Shown: positions 46,345 to 54,940, counted from the first letter of the stretch. The stretch: 64,000 nucleotides of DNA from Nocardia sp. alder85J (GCF_020176955.2 NZ_JAIUCZ020000013.1:124001-188000); one strand, 5' to 3'. Numbers and translations are program-made. Notes: a model not told the origin generated them from the letters alone.

Positions 46345-46596
46345 TCAGGCGATACAGCTGAGATGGGTGCTGCCGCTGAGCGAGATGGCGCTGCCGGTCA
46401 CCACGCACCAGGACTGGGCGCTGGCCGAGCCGGTGCCGACCACCTGACGGGCGGCGGGCGGTGCGGATGTCGTGGCCGTGGTCTCCGCATTGCCCGGCAC
46501 GGGGGCCGGTTCCAGCGGGACGGCCGCGGCGGCCGCACCGGTGCCGGTCAGCAGCAGGGCGCCGGCGAGGGCGGCGGTCAGGGCATGTCGATTCAC
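46345..46596 (-). CDS. Small secreted protein
   Basis: Signal peptide (HALTAALAGALLLTGTGAAAAA) followed by a short Pro/Ala/Thr-rich region and a C-terminal segment with two Cys (SWCVVTGS...HLSCIA) that could form a disulfide. Start uncertain (GTG 46596, GTG 46602 or TTG 46614). Function unknown. Confidence 0.55.
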   Translation of the reverse strand: MNRHALTAALAGALLLTGTGAAAAAVPLEPAPVPGNAETTATTSAPPAARQVVGTGSASAQSWCVVTGSAISLSGSTHLSCIA

Positions 46597-46761
46597 GGTC
46601 ACGACTTTCTGCAACGGGAGTTCGTGACGAGTTTACGGAAATCGGATGTAGCGGGAGATGTTTCGGTGATCTTCACAGGCCACCGCGCGCGGTCCTGCGA
46701 CGATGCGGCCGCCGCCACAAATCGCCTCGGCCCGAGGCGATTCGGTGGCGGCGGCGCCGGA

Positions 46762-47607
46762 TCAGTAGGTGTAGAAGCCGCGCTTGGTCTTGCGGCCCAG
46801 GTAGCCCGATTCGACCATGCGGCGCAACAACACCGGCGGTGCGTAGTGCGGCTCGCGGAACTCCTCGTACAGCGACTCGGCGACCGCGAGGGTCACGTCG
46901 AGGCCGATGGTGTCGGTCAGCCGCAGCGGGCCCATCGGGTGGGCGCAGCCGGACACCATGCCCTCGTCGATGTCCTCCGCGTTGGCGAAGCCGGACTCCA
47001 GCATGCGGATCGCCGCGCACAGGTACGGGATCAGCAGCGCGTTGACGATGAAACCGGCCTGATCCTTCGATTCGATGGTGCGCTTGCCCAGCGTGTCGCG
47101 CGCCCAGGCGGTGGCCTTGTCGACCACGGCCCGTTCGGTTTTCAGGCTGACCACGATCTCGACCAGCGGCAGCACCGGCACCGGGTTGAAGAAGTGGATA
47201 CCCAGCACCCGCTCCGGGTGGCTGGTCGCGTTGGCGATCCGGACCACGGGGATCGAGGAGGTGTTCGTGGCCAGGATGGTCTCCGGCGACACCAGGGCGT
47301 CGAGTTTGGTGAAGAACTCCGTCTTCAGCGATTCGATCTCCGGGGCCGCCTCGACGACCAGTTCCCGATCGGCGAAATCGTCGATCGAGGTGGTCAGCGT
47401 GATCCGGGCGCGGGCCTCGTCGGCCGCCGCCTGCTCCAGCCGGCCGGACTTGACCGCGCGGGCCAGTGAGGTCCCGATCCGCGCCTCGGCCGCGTCGGCG
47501 GCCTCCCGGTCGCGTTCGAGGACCAGAACGGTGCCGCCGGCCCGGGCCGCGACCTCCGCGATTCCGGCCCCCATCGTGCCGCCGCCGATGACTCCGATGC
47601 GATCCAC
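46762..47607 (-). CDS. fadB2: 3-hydroxybutyryl-CoA dehydrogenase family protein
   Basis: The 281-residue protein has an NAD-binding start DRIGVIGGGTMGAGIAE, the ATNTSSIPV and HFFNPVPVLPLVEIV active-site segments, and a C-terminal helical domain (DAIGL-type GLDVTLAVAESLYEEF, ending KTKRGFYTY). It oxidises 3-hydroxyacyl-CoA in beta-oxidation or butanoate metabolism. GTG 47607 has GAAGGAG upstream. Divergent from furA. Confidence 0.9.
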   Translation of the reverse strand: MDRIGVIGGGTMGAGIAEVAARAGGTVLVLERDREAADAAEARIGTSLARAVKSGRLEQAAADEARARITLTTSIDDFADRELVVEAAPEIESLKTEFFTKLDALVSPETILATNTSSIPVVRIANATSHPERVLGIHFFNPVPVLPLVEIVVSLKTERAVVDKATAWARDTLGKRTIESKDQAGFIVNALLIPYLCAAIRMLESGFANAEDIDEGMVSGCAHPMGPLRLTDTIGLDVTLAVAESLYEEFREPHYAPPVLLRRMVESGYLGRKTKRGFYTY

Positions 47608-47689
47608 GCCTGTCGCTCCTTCGTTCGTGGGATGCTCCGGGTCGAGCCTATCGGCGGGGGTGGATTCGCCGGAATTCCACCCCACCGAG

Positions 47690-47714
47690 ACTGGAATGAG
47701 TCATACTTCTGAAT
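47690..47714 (+). promoter_or_regulatory. Promoter/FurA-box region of furA, probable leaderless start
   Basis: The segment ACTGGAATGAGTCATACTTC holds a -10-like CATACT (47702-47707) seven bases before the GTG, so the transcript would begin at the start codon. Mycobacterial furA has the same leaderless layout and an AT-rich FurA box here. No Shine-Dalgarno is present. Confidence 0.5.
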
Positions 47715-48155
47715 GTGTCCACTGTGTCGGACTTCGAGCGGATGCTCCGGGCAGCCGCTCTGCGTGTGACAGCACCGCGAATAGCGGTGCTGGCCGCGGT
47801 GCACGACCATCCGCACGCCGACACGGACACCGTCATCGGTCTTGTCCGAGATGCCCTGGAAACGGTGTCCCATCAGGCCGTATACGACGTACTGCGGGTG
47901 CTGACCGGCGCCGGTCTGCTGCGCCGCATCCAGCCGACGGGTTCCGTCGCCCGGTACGAGACCCGGGTGGGAGACAACCACCACCATGTCGTGTGCCGGG
48001 TGTGCGGCGCCATCGCCGATGTCGACTGCGCCGTCGGCGTCGCACCCTGCCTGACCGCCGCCGACAGCCGCGGTTTCACCGTCGAGGAGGCCGAGGTCAT
48101 CTATTGGGGCCGATGTCCGGCCTGTGTCCCGCAGCCGACTTCCGACAGCCGTTGA
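47715..48155 (+). CDS. furA: Fur-family regulator FurA
   Basis: The 146-residue Fur protein has a winged helix (LRVTAPRIAVLAAVHDHPHADTDTVI...SHQAVYDVLRVL) and a metal-binding domain (DNHHHVVCRVCGAIADVDC) with a second CxxC (GRCPAC). FurA represses furA-katG and is inactivated by oxidation. It lies 26 bases upstream of katG on the same strand. Confidence 0.92.
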   Translation: MSTVSDFERMLRAAALRVTAPRIAVLAAVHDHPHADTDTVIGLVRDALETVSHQAVYDVLRVLTGAGLLRRIQPTGSVARYETRVGDNHHHVVCRVCGAIADVDCAVGVAPCLTAADSRGFTVEEAEVIYWGRCPACVPQPTSDSR

Positions 48156-48181
48156 TTCACCAGTTTCGAAAGGGAATTCCT

Positions 48182-50395
48182 TTGTCCGAGAACAGTTCCG
48201 AGAACAACGTCATCGCCGAGGGGGCATCCGGATGTCCCGTCCTGAGCGGCGCGTCCCCGTTCCCGGTTCAGGGTGGCGGTAACCGCACCTGGTGGCCGAA
48301 CCAGCTGAACCTGAAGATCCTCGCCAAGAATCCGGCGGTCGCCAATCCGCTCGGTGAGGCGTTCGACTATGCCGCCGCGTTCAGCGGCCTCGATCTGCCC
48401 GCGGTGAAATCCGATATCGCCGAGGTGCTCACCACCTCGCAGGACTGGTGGCCCGCCGACAACGGCCACTACGGCCCGCTGATGATCCGGATGGCCTGGC
48501 ACAGCGCGGGTACCTACCGGATCAGTGACGGCCGCGGTGGCGGCGGCGCCGGTCAGCAGCGGTTCGCACCGCTGAACAGCTGGCCCGACAACGGCAACCT
48601 GGACAAGGCCCGCCGCCTGCTGTGGCCGGTGAAGAAGAAGTACGGTCAGGCGCTGTCCTGGGCCGACCTGATGATCCTGGCCGGCAACGTGGCCCTGGAG
48701 TCGATGGGGTTCGAGACCTTCGGCTTCGCCGGCGGCCGTCCCGACGTGTGGGAGCCCGACGAGGACGTCTACTGGGGCCCGGAATCGGTGTGGCTCGACG
48801 ACGAGCGCTACACCGGCACCCGCGATCTGGAGAACCCGCTGGCCGCGGTGCAGATGGGCCTGATCTACGTGAATCCCGAGGGCCCCAACGGAACTCCGGA
48901 TCCGCTGGCCGCCGCGGTCGACATCCGCGAGACCTTCCGCCGGATGGCGATGGACGATGTGGAGACCGTCGCGCTGATCGCGGGCGGGCACACCTTCGGC
49001 AAGACCCACGGCGCCGGTGATCCGGACCTGGTCGGCCCGGAGCCCGAGGGCGCTCCGATCGAGCAGCAGGGCCTGGGCTGGAAGAACGCCTTCGGTACCG
49101 GCAAGGGCGGCGACGCCATCACCAGCGGCCTGGAGGGCACCTGGACGCCCACCCCGACCGCCTGGGACAACAGCTTCTTCGACACCCTCTTCGGCAACGA
49201 CTGGCAGAAGACCAAGAGCCCCGCCGGGGCCTGGCAGTGGATCCCGGTCGATCCCGAGGCCACCGTGGCCGACGCGTTCGACCCGTCGAAGCGTCATCCG
49301 CTGGTGATGCTCACCACCGACCTGGCGCTGCGCGAGGATCCGATCTACGAGCCGATCTCGCGGCGGTTCCACGAGAACCCGGCCGAGTTCGCCGACGCCT
49401 TCGCGCGGGCCTGGTACAAGCTGACCCACCGCGACATGGGCCCGATCGCACGGTATCTCGGCCCGGAGGTGCCCGACGAGGTACTGATCTGGCAGGATCC
49501 GGTGCCCGCGGTCACGCACGACCTGGTCGGCGCGGACGACATCGCGAGCCTGAAGCAGAGCATCCTCGACTCCGGATTGTCGGTGTCGCAGCTGGTTTCG
49601 ACCGCCTGGGCCTCGGCGTCGACCTTCCGCGGCGGTGACAAGCGCGGCGGGGCGAACGGCGCGCGCATCCGGTTGCAGCCGCAATCCGGTTGGGAGATCA
49701 ACGAACCCGACGAACTCGCCGTCGTGCTGCGCACGCTGGAGGGAATTCAGCAGGCGTTCAACAGCTCTCACACCGGTACCCAGGTGTCGCTGGCCGATGT
49801 GATCGTGCTGGCCGGCGCCGCGGGTGTGGAACAGGCCGCCCGCAACGCCGGGCACGAGGTGCAGGTGCCGTTCGCGCCGGGCCGCGCCGACGCCACCCAG
49901 GAGTGGACCGACGTCGAATCCTTCGCGCCGCTGGAGCCGACCGCCGACGGCTTCCGCAACTACCTGGGCAAGGGCCAGCGCCTGCCCGCGGAGTTCCTGC
50001 TGATCGACAAGGGGAATCTGCTCACCCTGAGCGCCCCCGAGCTGACCGTGCTGGTCGGCGGCCTGCGGGTGCTCGGCGCGAACTATCGGAACTCGCCGCT
50101 GGGCGTGTTCACCGATCGCCCGGAGTCGCTGACCAACGACTTCTTCGTGAACCTGCTGGATCAGAGCATCGCCTGGACGCCGGTCACCGACGAGGCGGAG
50201 ACCTTCGAGGGCCGCGACGGCTCCGGCGCGGTGCGCTGGACCGGTAGCCGGGTCGACCTGGTCTTCGGCTCGAACTCCGAGCTGCGGGCGCTGGCGGAGG
50301 TCTACGCCAGCGACGACGCGCAGGCGAAGTTCGTGCACGACTTCGTCGACGCCTGGGTGAAGGTCTCGAACCTGGATCGGTACGACCTGTTGTGA
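48182..50395 (+). CDS. katG: Catalase-peroxidase KatG
   Basis: The 737-residue haem enzyme has distal triad Arg103, Trp106 and His107 (IRMAWHSAGTYR), Tyr in LIYVNPEGP for the Met-Tyr-Trp adduct, and proximal His in AGGHTFGKTHGA. A TSGLEGTWT segment matches the region of Ser315 in M. tuberculosis. It destroys H2O2 and activates isoniazid in mycobacteria. TTG 48182 is the start, with GAAAGGGA upstream. Full length; both duplicated peroxidase domains are present. Confidence 0.96.
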   Translation: MSENSSENNVIAEGASGCPVLSGASPFPVQGGGNRTWWPNQLNLKILAKNPAVANPLGEAFDYAAAFSGLDLPAVKSDIAEVLTTSQDWWPADNGHYGPLMIRMAWHSAGTYRISDGRGGGGAGQQRFAPLNSWPDNGNLDKARRLLWPVKKKYGQALSWADLMILAGNVALESMGFETFGFAGGRPDVWEPDEDVYWGPESVWLDDERYTGTRDLENPLAAVQMGLIYVNPEGPNGTPDPLAAAVDIRETFRRMAMDDVETVALIAGGHTFGKTHGAGDPDLVGPEPEGAPIEQQGLGWKNAFGTGKGGDAITSGLEGTWTPTPTAWDNSFFDTLFGNDWQKTKSPAGAWQWIPVDPEATVADAFDPSKRHPLVMLTTDLALREDPIYEPISRRFHENPAEFADAFARAWYKLTHRDMGPIARYLGPEVPDEVLIWQDPVPAVTHDLVGADDIASLKQSILDSGLSVSQLVSTAWASASTFRGGDKRGGANGARIRLQPQSGWEINEPDELAVVLRTLEGIQQAFNSSHTGTQVSLADVIVLAGAAGVEQAARNAGHEVQVPFAPGRADATQEWTDVESFAPLEPTADGFRNYLGKGQRLPAEFLLIDKGNLLTLSAPELTVLVGGLRVLGANYRNSPLGVFTDRPESLTNDFFVNLLDQSIAWTPVTDEAETFEGRDGSGAVRWTGSRVDLVFGSNSELRALAEVYASDDAQAKFVHDFVDAWVKVSNLDRYDLL

Positions 50396-50444
50396 GCGCC
50401 GGGGTGCCGGTCGGGTCCGCCCGTCCGGCACCCGCCCCCGGCGC
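50396..50444. terminator. Two-part stem-loop between katG and a convergent gene
   Basis: GCGCCGG/CCGGCGC (50396-50402, 50438-50444) encloses GGTGCCGG/CCGGCACC (50403-50410, 50425-50432) with a 14-base loop and a small bulge. Placed between two stop codons, it can serve both strands. Confidence 0.75.
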
Positions 50445-50875
50445 TACAGCACCTCGGCCGTGCGCAAGGTGTCGAGGTGCTGCCAGATCTTGTGATCGGC
50501 GGGCAGAAAGGTGCCGAGATCCGGCTGTGCCGAGAGGGTTTCGACGATCGCGCGCAGGCGGGCAGTGGAATGCGGGTTGCCGTACCAGAATTCGGCCGGG
50601 ATGCCGGTGAGGGCGAGCAGCAATCCGCCCGGCAGGAAGTCGCCCGCGGCGAGCGGATCCTGTTCCAGCAGCGTCAGTGCCCAGGGCGCCACCGAGCCGA
50701 GGCTCTCCCGCTGCCGCAGCAGCACGAACAACTCCTCCGCGCCGAGCGCGCGAATCGGTGTCTGCCGCAACGCGTGTGCCGCGTGCCGCTCCCGCGACGC
50801 ACCCGCCGGTGGTTCCGGACGGGTCTCGCCGTCGAGATCCTCGAGCGTCAAGCTCCCCAGGTCGATGGTGTTCAT
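50444..50875 (-). CDS. CdiI-like immunity-type protein
   Basis: The 143-residue protein has IDLGSLTLEDLDG, then LRQTPIRALGAEELFVLLRQRESLGSVAPWALTLLEQDPLAAGDFLPGGLL, the pattern of contact-dependent growth inhibition immunity proteins (CdiI family). No toxin gene is adjacent, so it may be an orphan immunity gene. Convergent with katG. Confidence 0.65.
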   Translation of the reverse strand: MNTIDLGSLTLEDLDGETRPEPPAGASRERHAAHALRQTPIRALGAEELFVLLRQRESLGSVAPWALTLLEQDPLAAGDFLPGGLLLALTGIPAEFWYGNPHSTARLRAIVETLSAQPDLGTFLPADHKIWQHLDTLRTAEVL

Positions 50876-50925
50876 GCCAGTCCTCGCCGTTCTGCAACCC
50901 CCTTCGACGGTACCCGCCGCCGCGA

Positions 50926-51090
50926 TCACCAGGTCGGTCGGCCATGGTTGGCGAAGAATTCGCCGGTCGGTCCGTCGGGGCCGAGCAGCGCCAGCCGCAC
51001 GATGACCTCGGCGCCCTCCTCGACGGTCCGGGTGCCCGCGTGGTGGTTGAGGTCGGTGGCGGTGAAGCGGGGATCGGCGGCGTTGATCCG
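50926..51090 (-). pseudogene. C-terminal fragment of a short-chain dehydrogenase
   Basis: About 50 codons remain, NAADPRFTATDLNHHAG...TVEEGAEVIVRLALLGPDGPTGEFFANHG, the typical end of a classical SDR (TDLN...GA...TGxFF). The cofactor and catalytic parts are missing: the reading changes at about 51090 into the opposite-strand MmyB-type fragment. See the paired finding. Confidence 0.75.
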
Positions 51091-51480
51091 GCAGTTTCTC
51101 GGCGACGAGGGCCGGGTCCGGTACACCGCCGAATCCCCTGCGGCACTCGAGGAGACGGTGGTCGCCGAGCTGCGGGCCGCGACCGACCGCTATCCGGGCG
51201 ACGACGGCCTGCGCCGCCTGGTCGCCGCGCTGTCCGAGCCCAGCCTCGCTTCCGCGGGATGTGGGAGCGCGGCGCGGTCGGCCACCACCGGGCCGCGCAC
51301 AAGACCGTCGACCATCCGCTGGTCGGCGCGGTCACGCTGGACTGCGATGTGCTGACCGTGGCGGGCTGTGACCTGCGCATCATGGTGTACACCGCCGAAC
51401 CGGGCACCCCGGACGCCGATCGGCTGGCGCTGCTGGCGGTGCTCGGCACCCAGGATCTCACCACTCCCGGTACGGGTTAG
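51091..51480 (+). pseudogene. C-terminal, frameshifted fragment of an MmyB-type XRE regulator
   Basis: VVAELRAATDRYPGDDGLRRLVAALSEPS continues in a different frame as FRGMWERGAVGHHRAAHKTVDHPLVGAVTLDCDVL...YTAEPGTPDADRLALLAVLG. This is the ligand-binding domain of MmyB-like regulators, with a frameshift near 51245. The N-terminal HTH is absent. Such regulators normally sit divergently beside an SDR, exactly the fragment found to the left. Confidence 0.75.
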
Positions 51481-51917
51481 CCTGCGGCGGAGCGCAATTC
51501 GGCGATCGCACTGTCGATGCGGCGTTGCCGGGTCGCGTCGGTCTTGGCCTGCTCGATCGGTTGGACCAGGCGCTGTTTGCGGCTGTGGGACAGCGCGTCG
51601 TAGGTTCGGCGCAGCGCCGGGTCGAGGACCGCGGCGAGGTCGGCCGGCAGGTCGACGGTGCGGGGGGTGTCGTCGAGGGTGAGCTCGACCTCCACTCGAT
51701 CGCCGGCGCTCACCCCAGCGGCCGCGCGGATCTCGGCGCTGACGCTGAGCAGTTGCCGCCCGCCCATCACCCCGAGGGTGGTGCGGTAGGTGTGATCGTT
51801 GATCGTCGCCGCGACGGGTGGGCGGCGACCGGCGCCGAGGGCGGTCACGACCTCGGCCGGTACCTCGATACCGGTCGTGTTCTTACCGGTGGCCTCGACG
51901 GTGGCCTGGAATTTCAT
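51477..51917 (-). CDS. DUF1905 and YdeI/OmpD-type protein
   Basis: The 146-residue protein has an N-terminal DUF1905 beta domain (FQATVEATGKNTTGIEVPAEVVTALG) and a C-terminal helical YdeI/OmpD-like part (DLAAVLDPALRRTYDALSHSRKQ...). Function unknown in this group. Divergent from the TetR gene across a GGTACC-rich operator region. Confidence 0.8.
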   Translation of the reverse strand: MKFQATVEATGKNTTGIEVPAEVVTALGAGRRPPVAATINDHTYRTTLGVMGGRQLLSVSAEIRAAAGVSAGDRVEVELTLDDTPRTVDLPADLAAVLDPALRRTYDALSHSRKQRLVQPIEQAKTDATRQRRIDSAIAELRSAAG

Positions 51918-51982
51918 CCTGCGAATCCCTCTCGTCGGGTGCGCTCGGAGCGAGTCGGCCCTCGAGCGTTTCTTGCACTCCT

Positions 51983-52024
51983 CGGTACCGGATAATGCAC
52001 GGTATAGTACCGAGGCGGTACGGT
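51983..52024. promoter_or_regulatory. GGTAC-type repeats between DUF1905 and tetR genes
   Basis: CGGTACCG (51983-51990), CGGTA-TAG-TACCG (52000-52012) and CGGTACGGT (52016-52024) are clustered related dyads in the divergent gap. They are a likely binding site for the TetR protein that starts at 52068. Confidence 0.6.
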
Positions 52025-52067
52025 AAGGTGCAATAGTTTTGCCGGGCGCACCGAAGGGCTGATCCGC

Positions 52068-52793
52068 ATGGCGACCGAGGAACCCGGCACCCCGGACGAT
52101 GTCCTGGTGGTGCGGATTCCGCTGTCCGCGCCGGACCCGGCGGCCCGTGCGCCGCGCGGCCCGGACCCGCGTGCCGTGCGTACCCGGGCGGCCGTCGCCG
52201 CCGCCGCGACCCGGTTGTTCCTGGAACGCGGCTATCAGGGCACCAGCGTCGATGACATCGCCGCGGCGGCCCGGGTCTCGAAACGCAGCGTGTACAACAA
52301 CTTCGGCGACAAGCAGCGGCTGTTCACCGAGATCGTGCTCGGCGCCACCCCGACCGCCGCCGACTTCACCGCCCGGCCGGTCGCCGAATTGACCGGGGCC
52401 GCAGACCTTCCGGCGGCGTTGCACGCGCTGGCGCGCCGGCACCTCGCCACCGTGGCGCGGCCCCCGGTGCTGCGGCTGCGTCGGCTGATCATCCTGGAGG
52501 CCGGGCGATTTCCCGATCTCGCCGCCGAATACTTCCGGCGCGCACCGGGCCGGGTGATCGACGCGCTGACCGAGGCGTTCACGGTGCTGCACGAGCGCGG
52601 TGAACTGCGCGCGCCGGATCCGCGGCGCGCGGCGGAGCACTATTCGTATCTGGTGCTCGGCGCCACGCTGGACGCGGCGCTGTTCGCACCCGACGCCGAC
52701 CTGCCCGGACCCGCGGAGCTGGACCGGATCGCCGACGCCGGGGTGGCGGTGTTCCTCGCCGCCTATCGGCCCGCCGGGCGCTCGCGGGACTGA
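52068..52793 (+). CDS. TetR-family transcriptional regulator
   Basis: The 241-residue protein has a 38-residue leader, then the TetR HTH (AAATRLFLERGYQGTSVDDIAAAARVSKRSVYNNFGDKQRLFTEI) and a C-terminal domain of the TetR_C type used by the AcrR/AefR group. It probably controls itself and the divergent DUF1905 gene. Confidence 0.9.
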   Translation: MATEEPGTPDDVLVVRIPLSAPDPAARAPRGPDPRAVRTRAAVAAAATRLFLERGYQGTSVDDIAAAARVSKRSVYNNFGDKQRLFTEIVLGATPTAADFTARPVAELTGAADLPAALHALARRHLATVARPPVLRLRRLIILEAGRFPDLAAEYFRRAPGRVIDALTEAFTVLHERGELRAPDPRRAAEHYSYLVLGATLDAALFAPDADLPGPAELDRIADAGVAVFLAAYRPAGRSRD

Positions 52794-52903
52794 GCGCCGG
52801 GTTGTGCCGCGGCGCTGCGGCATCGAATTCGCGGACCGGCGCGACCCGGTGCCGTCGCGTGCTCGATAGGGTCGACACGATCGACCGAGCACGAGAGGCT
52901 GTG

Positions 52904-53653
52904 ATGGACTTCGACGAACTCGCCCTGATCCTGCGCGGACTGGGCGTGCCCGACTCCGTCGCCTCGATCGGCCGGTACGCCGACGACCGTTACTGCCTGG
53001 CGCCCGGATCGGAGGGGACCTTCGAGGTCTGCTGGTTCGAGCGTGGCACGAAACAGGATCTGTGCGTGTACGACTCGGTGGCGACCGCCTGTTACGGATT
53101 CCTCGGCGTGATCGGCGGCGGGCTCACCGGCCTGCAACCGGTGGCGCCCGGGCACGGCGTCCGCAACGCGCTCGGCGGGGCCTCGTTCGCGCATCCGGCG
53201 GTACAGCGACTGGTGGCGAACGACAGCGACACGTTGTTCGGCCGGTTGCCCGAGCAGGAGTGGATCCGGCGTTTCGTCGTGATGGAGGATCGGGGGCTGC
53301 CGATCGGCCAGCGCCGGTTGATCTGGCCGGATCCGCTCCGCCACCCCGACGGGTTCAGTGCCCCGGCGGCCCGCGCGCCGGGGCGGTTGGAGGTGGGGAC
53401 CGTTCTGGATTCCTTCGGCCCCACCTTCACTCGCGTCCTGTACGAGGCGGGGACGCCGTTCGGCGCCCGCTCGCTGCCCATCGACTACGCCCAGTCCGGA
53501 TACCGGCGCTGGCGGGTGCTGCAACCGACGCCGGTGTGGTCCGGCCCGGTGGCGCCCTGGTTCGGCCGCCCCGGCGGCGCCACCCAGCACTGGGCGATGA
53601 CGCCGGTGATCGATCTGGCCGGCGCCGGATTCGTCGAGGAGCTACCGCTGTGA
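52904..53653 (+). CDS. TNT-domain protein (predicted NAD+ glycohydrolase toxin fold)
   Basis: This 249-residue protein has an N-terminal domain of about 125 residues without signal peptide and a TNT domain at about 137-248: WPDPLRHPDGF, then AGTPFGARSLP with Arg189, YRRWRVL, and SGPVAPWFGRPGGATQHW with Gln228. These are the blocks of the tuberculosis necrotizing toxin of CpnT, which cleaves NAD+. No WXG or export domain is fused. It is followed in GTGA overlap by a small gene, perhaps immunity. Confidence 0.8.
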   Translation: MDFDELALILRGLGVPDSVASIGRYADDRYCLAPGSEGTFEVCWFERGTKQDLCVYDSVATACYGFLGVIGGGLTGLQPVAPGHGVRNALGGASFAHPAVQRLVANDSDTLFGRLPEQEWIRRFVVMEDRGLPIGQRRLIWPDPLRHPDGFSAPAARAPGRLEVGTVLDSFGPTFTRVLYEAGTPFGARSLPIDYAQSGYRRWRVLQPTPVWSGPVAPWFGRPGGATQHWAMTPVIDLAGAGFVEELPL

Positions 53654-53928
53654 CCGCCCTGGAAGCCCTGCCCCCGCAGGATCCTGTCAGCCAGTTCGCC
53701 ACCTTCTCCAAGGTCGACGTGCCCGGCCGGCTGGTCTCGGAAAACGCTGTCCGCGAGCAGAGTTGGTGCATCCTGCGGGCGCCGGACGGCTGGTACGAGG
53801 TCTTCTACCACGAACACGGTGCGCGCACCGAGAAACTCGGCCGCGCCGCCACCCGTACCGCCGCCCTGCGCCTGCTCGGCGGCCGGCTCCTGCACGCCGA
53901 CATCCTCAACCGCAGCACCCGGCCCTGA
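53650..53928 (+). CDS. Small unknown protein coupled to the TNT gene
   Basis: 92 residues from GTG 53650. An alpha/beta pattern (FATFSKVDVPGRLVSENAVREQSWCILRAPDGWYEVFYHEHGARTEKL) with a C-terminal helix. The stop-start overlap with the TNT gene makes an antitoxin/immunity role the first guess. It is not recognisably similar to IFT, the TNT immunity factor. Confidence 0.55.
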   Translation: MTALEALPPQDPVSQFATFSKVDVPGRLVSENAVREQSWCILRAPDGWYEVFYHEHGARTEKLGRAATRTAALRLLGGRLLHADILNRSTRP

Positions 53929-53951
53929 GCCGAAAGGTGTTCTCGGCCCTG

Positions 53952-54848
53952 CTATTCGGCGGAGTAGGCGCCCGCCGCGATGTCCTCCAGCAGGGTGGGT
54001 CCGGTGGGGGTCCAGCCGAGCAGTTCCCGGGTGGTGTCGCTGGTGGCGGCGAGGTCGGCGGCGAAGAAACCGCCGATCCAGCCGAAGTGGGCCGGGACGT
54101 CCTCGGGAGCGATGGAGGCCACGGGCAGGTTCAGGGCGGCACCGATGGCCTCGGCGATCCGCCGGGTGGGCACACCCGGCTCGGCGACGGCGTGCAGGCG
54201 GGCGCCGGCCGGGGCCTTGGCCAGGCCCAGGGTGGCCATTGTGGCGGCGTCGGTGCGGTGCACGGCCGCCCAGCGGTTGTCGCCGTCGCCGGGGTAACCG
54301 GAGACGCCGTGCTGCCGGGCTATTCCCGCGATGACCGCGATGAAGCCGTGGTCGCGGTGGCCGTGCACGGTCGGGGCGAAGCGCAGGCTCACCGCGTGGA
54401 CACCGCGGGCGACGAATTCCAGGGCCAGGTTCTCGCTGCCGCCGCGCGGTGCGTCCGGGCCGTGGAACGGGGACGGGTCGGCCTCGGTGGCGGGCCGGCC
54501 CTGGGCGAGCGCGGCGACGCCGGAGGCCAGCAGGAACGGACGGCCGGAACCGGCGAGCGTCTCGCCGATGGTCTGCACGGCGGCCCGCTCGGCGGCGGCC
54601 GTGCCGGCCATGTCCGACCAGTCGTGCTTGTTGGCGAGGTGGAACACGGCCTCGGCGGCCTCGGCCCCGCGCCGGATGCCGTCCAGATCGTCCAGGTCGC
54701 CGCGGCGGACCTGGGCGCCCTTGGCCTCCAGGGCCGCTGCCGAGGCCTCGGAGCGGGCCAGGCCGGTCACCTCGTGACCGGCGGCGAGTAGTTCGTCGAC
54801 CAGGGCGGAGCCGATCCATCCGGAGGCTCCGGTGACGAAGACGCGCAT
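53952..54848 (-). CDS. NAD-dependent epimerase/dehydratase-family protein
   Basis: The 298-residue extended SDR has GASGWIGSALV at the N-terminus, VRRGDLDDLDGIRRGAEAAEAVFHLAN, and HRTDAATMATLGL. The usual YxxxK is not evident, as in atypical members. AAGGAGATCACG precedes the ATG. Divergent from a TetR gene with a strong operator in between, so regulated by it. Confidence 0.85.
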   Translation of the reverse strand: MRVFVTGASGWIGSALVDELLAAGHEVTGLARSEASAAALEAKGAQVRRGDLDDLDGIRRGAEAAEAVFHLANKHDWSDMAGTAAAERAAVQTIGETLAGSGRPFLLASGVAALAQGRPATEADPSPFHGPDAPRGGSENLALEFVARGVHAVSLRFAPTVHGHRDHGFIAVIAGIARQHGVSGYPGDGDNRWAAVHRTDAATMATLGLAKAPAGARLHAVAEPGVPTRRIAEAIGAALNLPVASIAPEDVPAHFGWIGGFFAADLAATSDTTRELLGWTPTGPTLLEDIAAGAYSAE

Positions 54849-54902
54849 GACGTGATCTCCTTCGACACCCCGGCGGACCGGGATGATGGGTTCGGGCAGA
54901 CA

Positions 54903-54940
54903 GTTGATGTCTGCGACTGACGTCAGTGACAGACATCAAC
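54903..54940. promoter_or_regulatory. Extended palindromic operator
   Basis: Outer arms GTTGATGTCTG (54903-54913) and CAGACATCAAC (54930-54940) enclose a perfect 12-bp palindrome ACTGACGTCAGT (54916-54927), all sharing one centre. It lies in the divergent gap between the SDR (54848) and TetR (54984) starts. This is a very strong candidate TetR operator. Confidence 0.8.

Noticed and set aside
48101..50431. 776-codon minus-strand frame opposite katG
   Set aside because: Shadow of katG caused by GC-rich codon bias; katG motifs are unambiguous on the plus strand.
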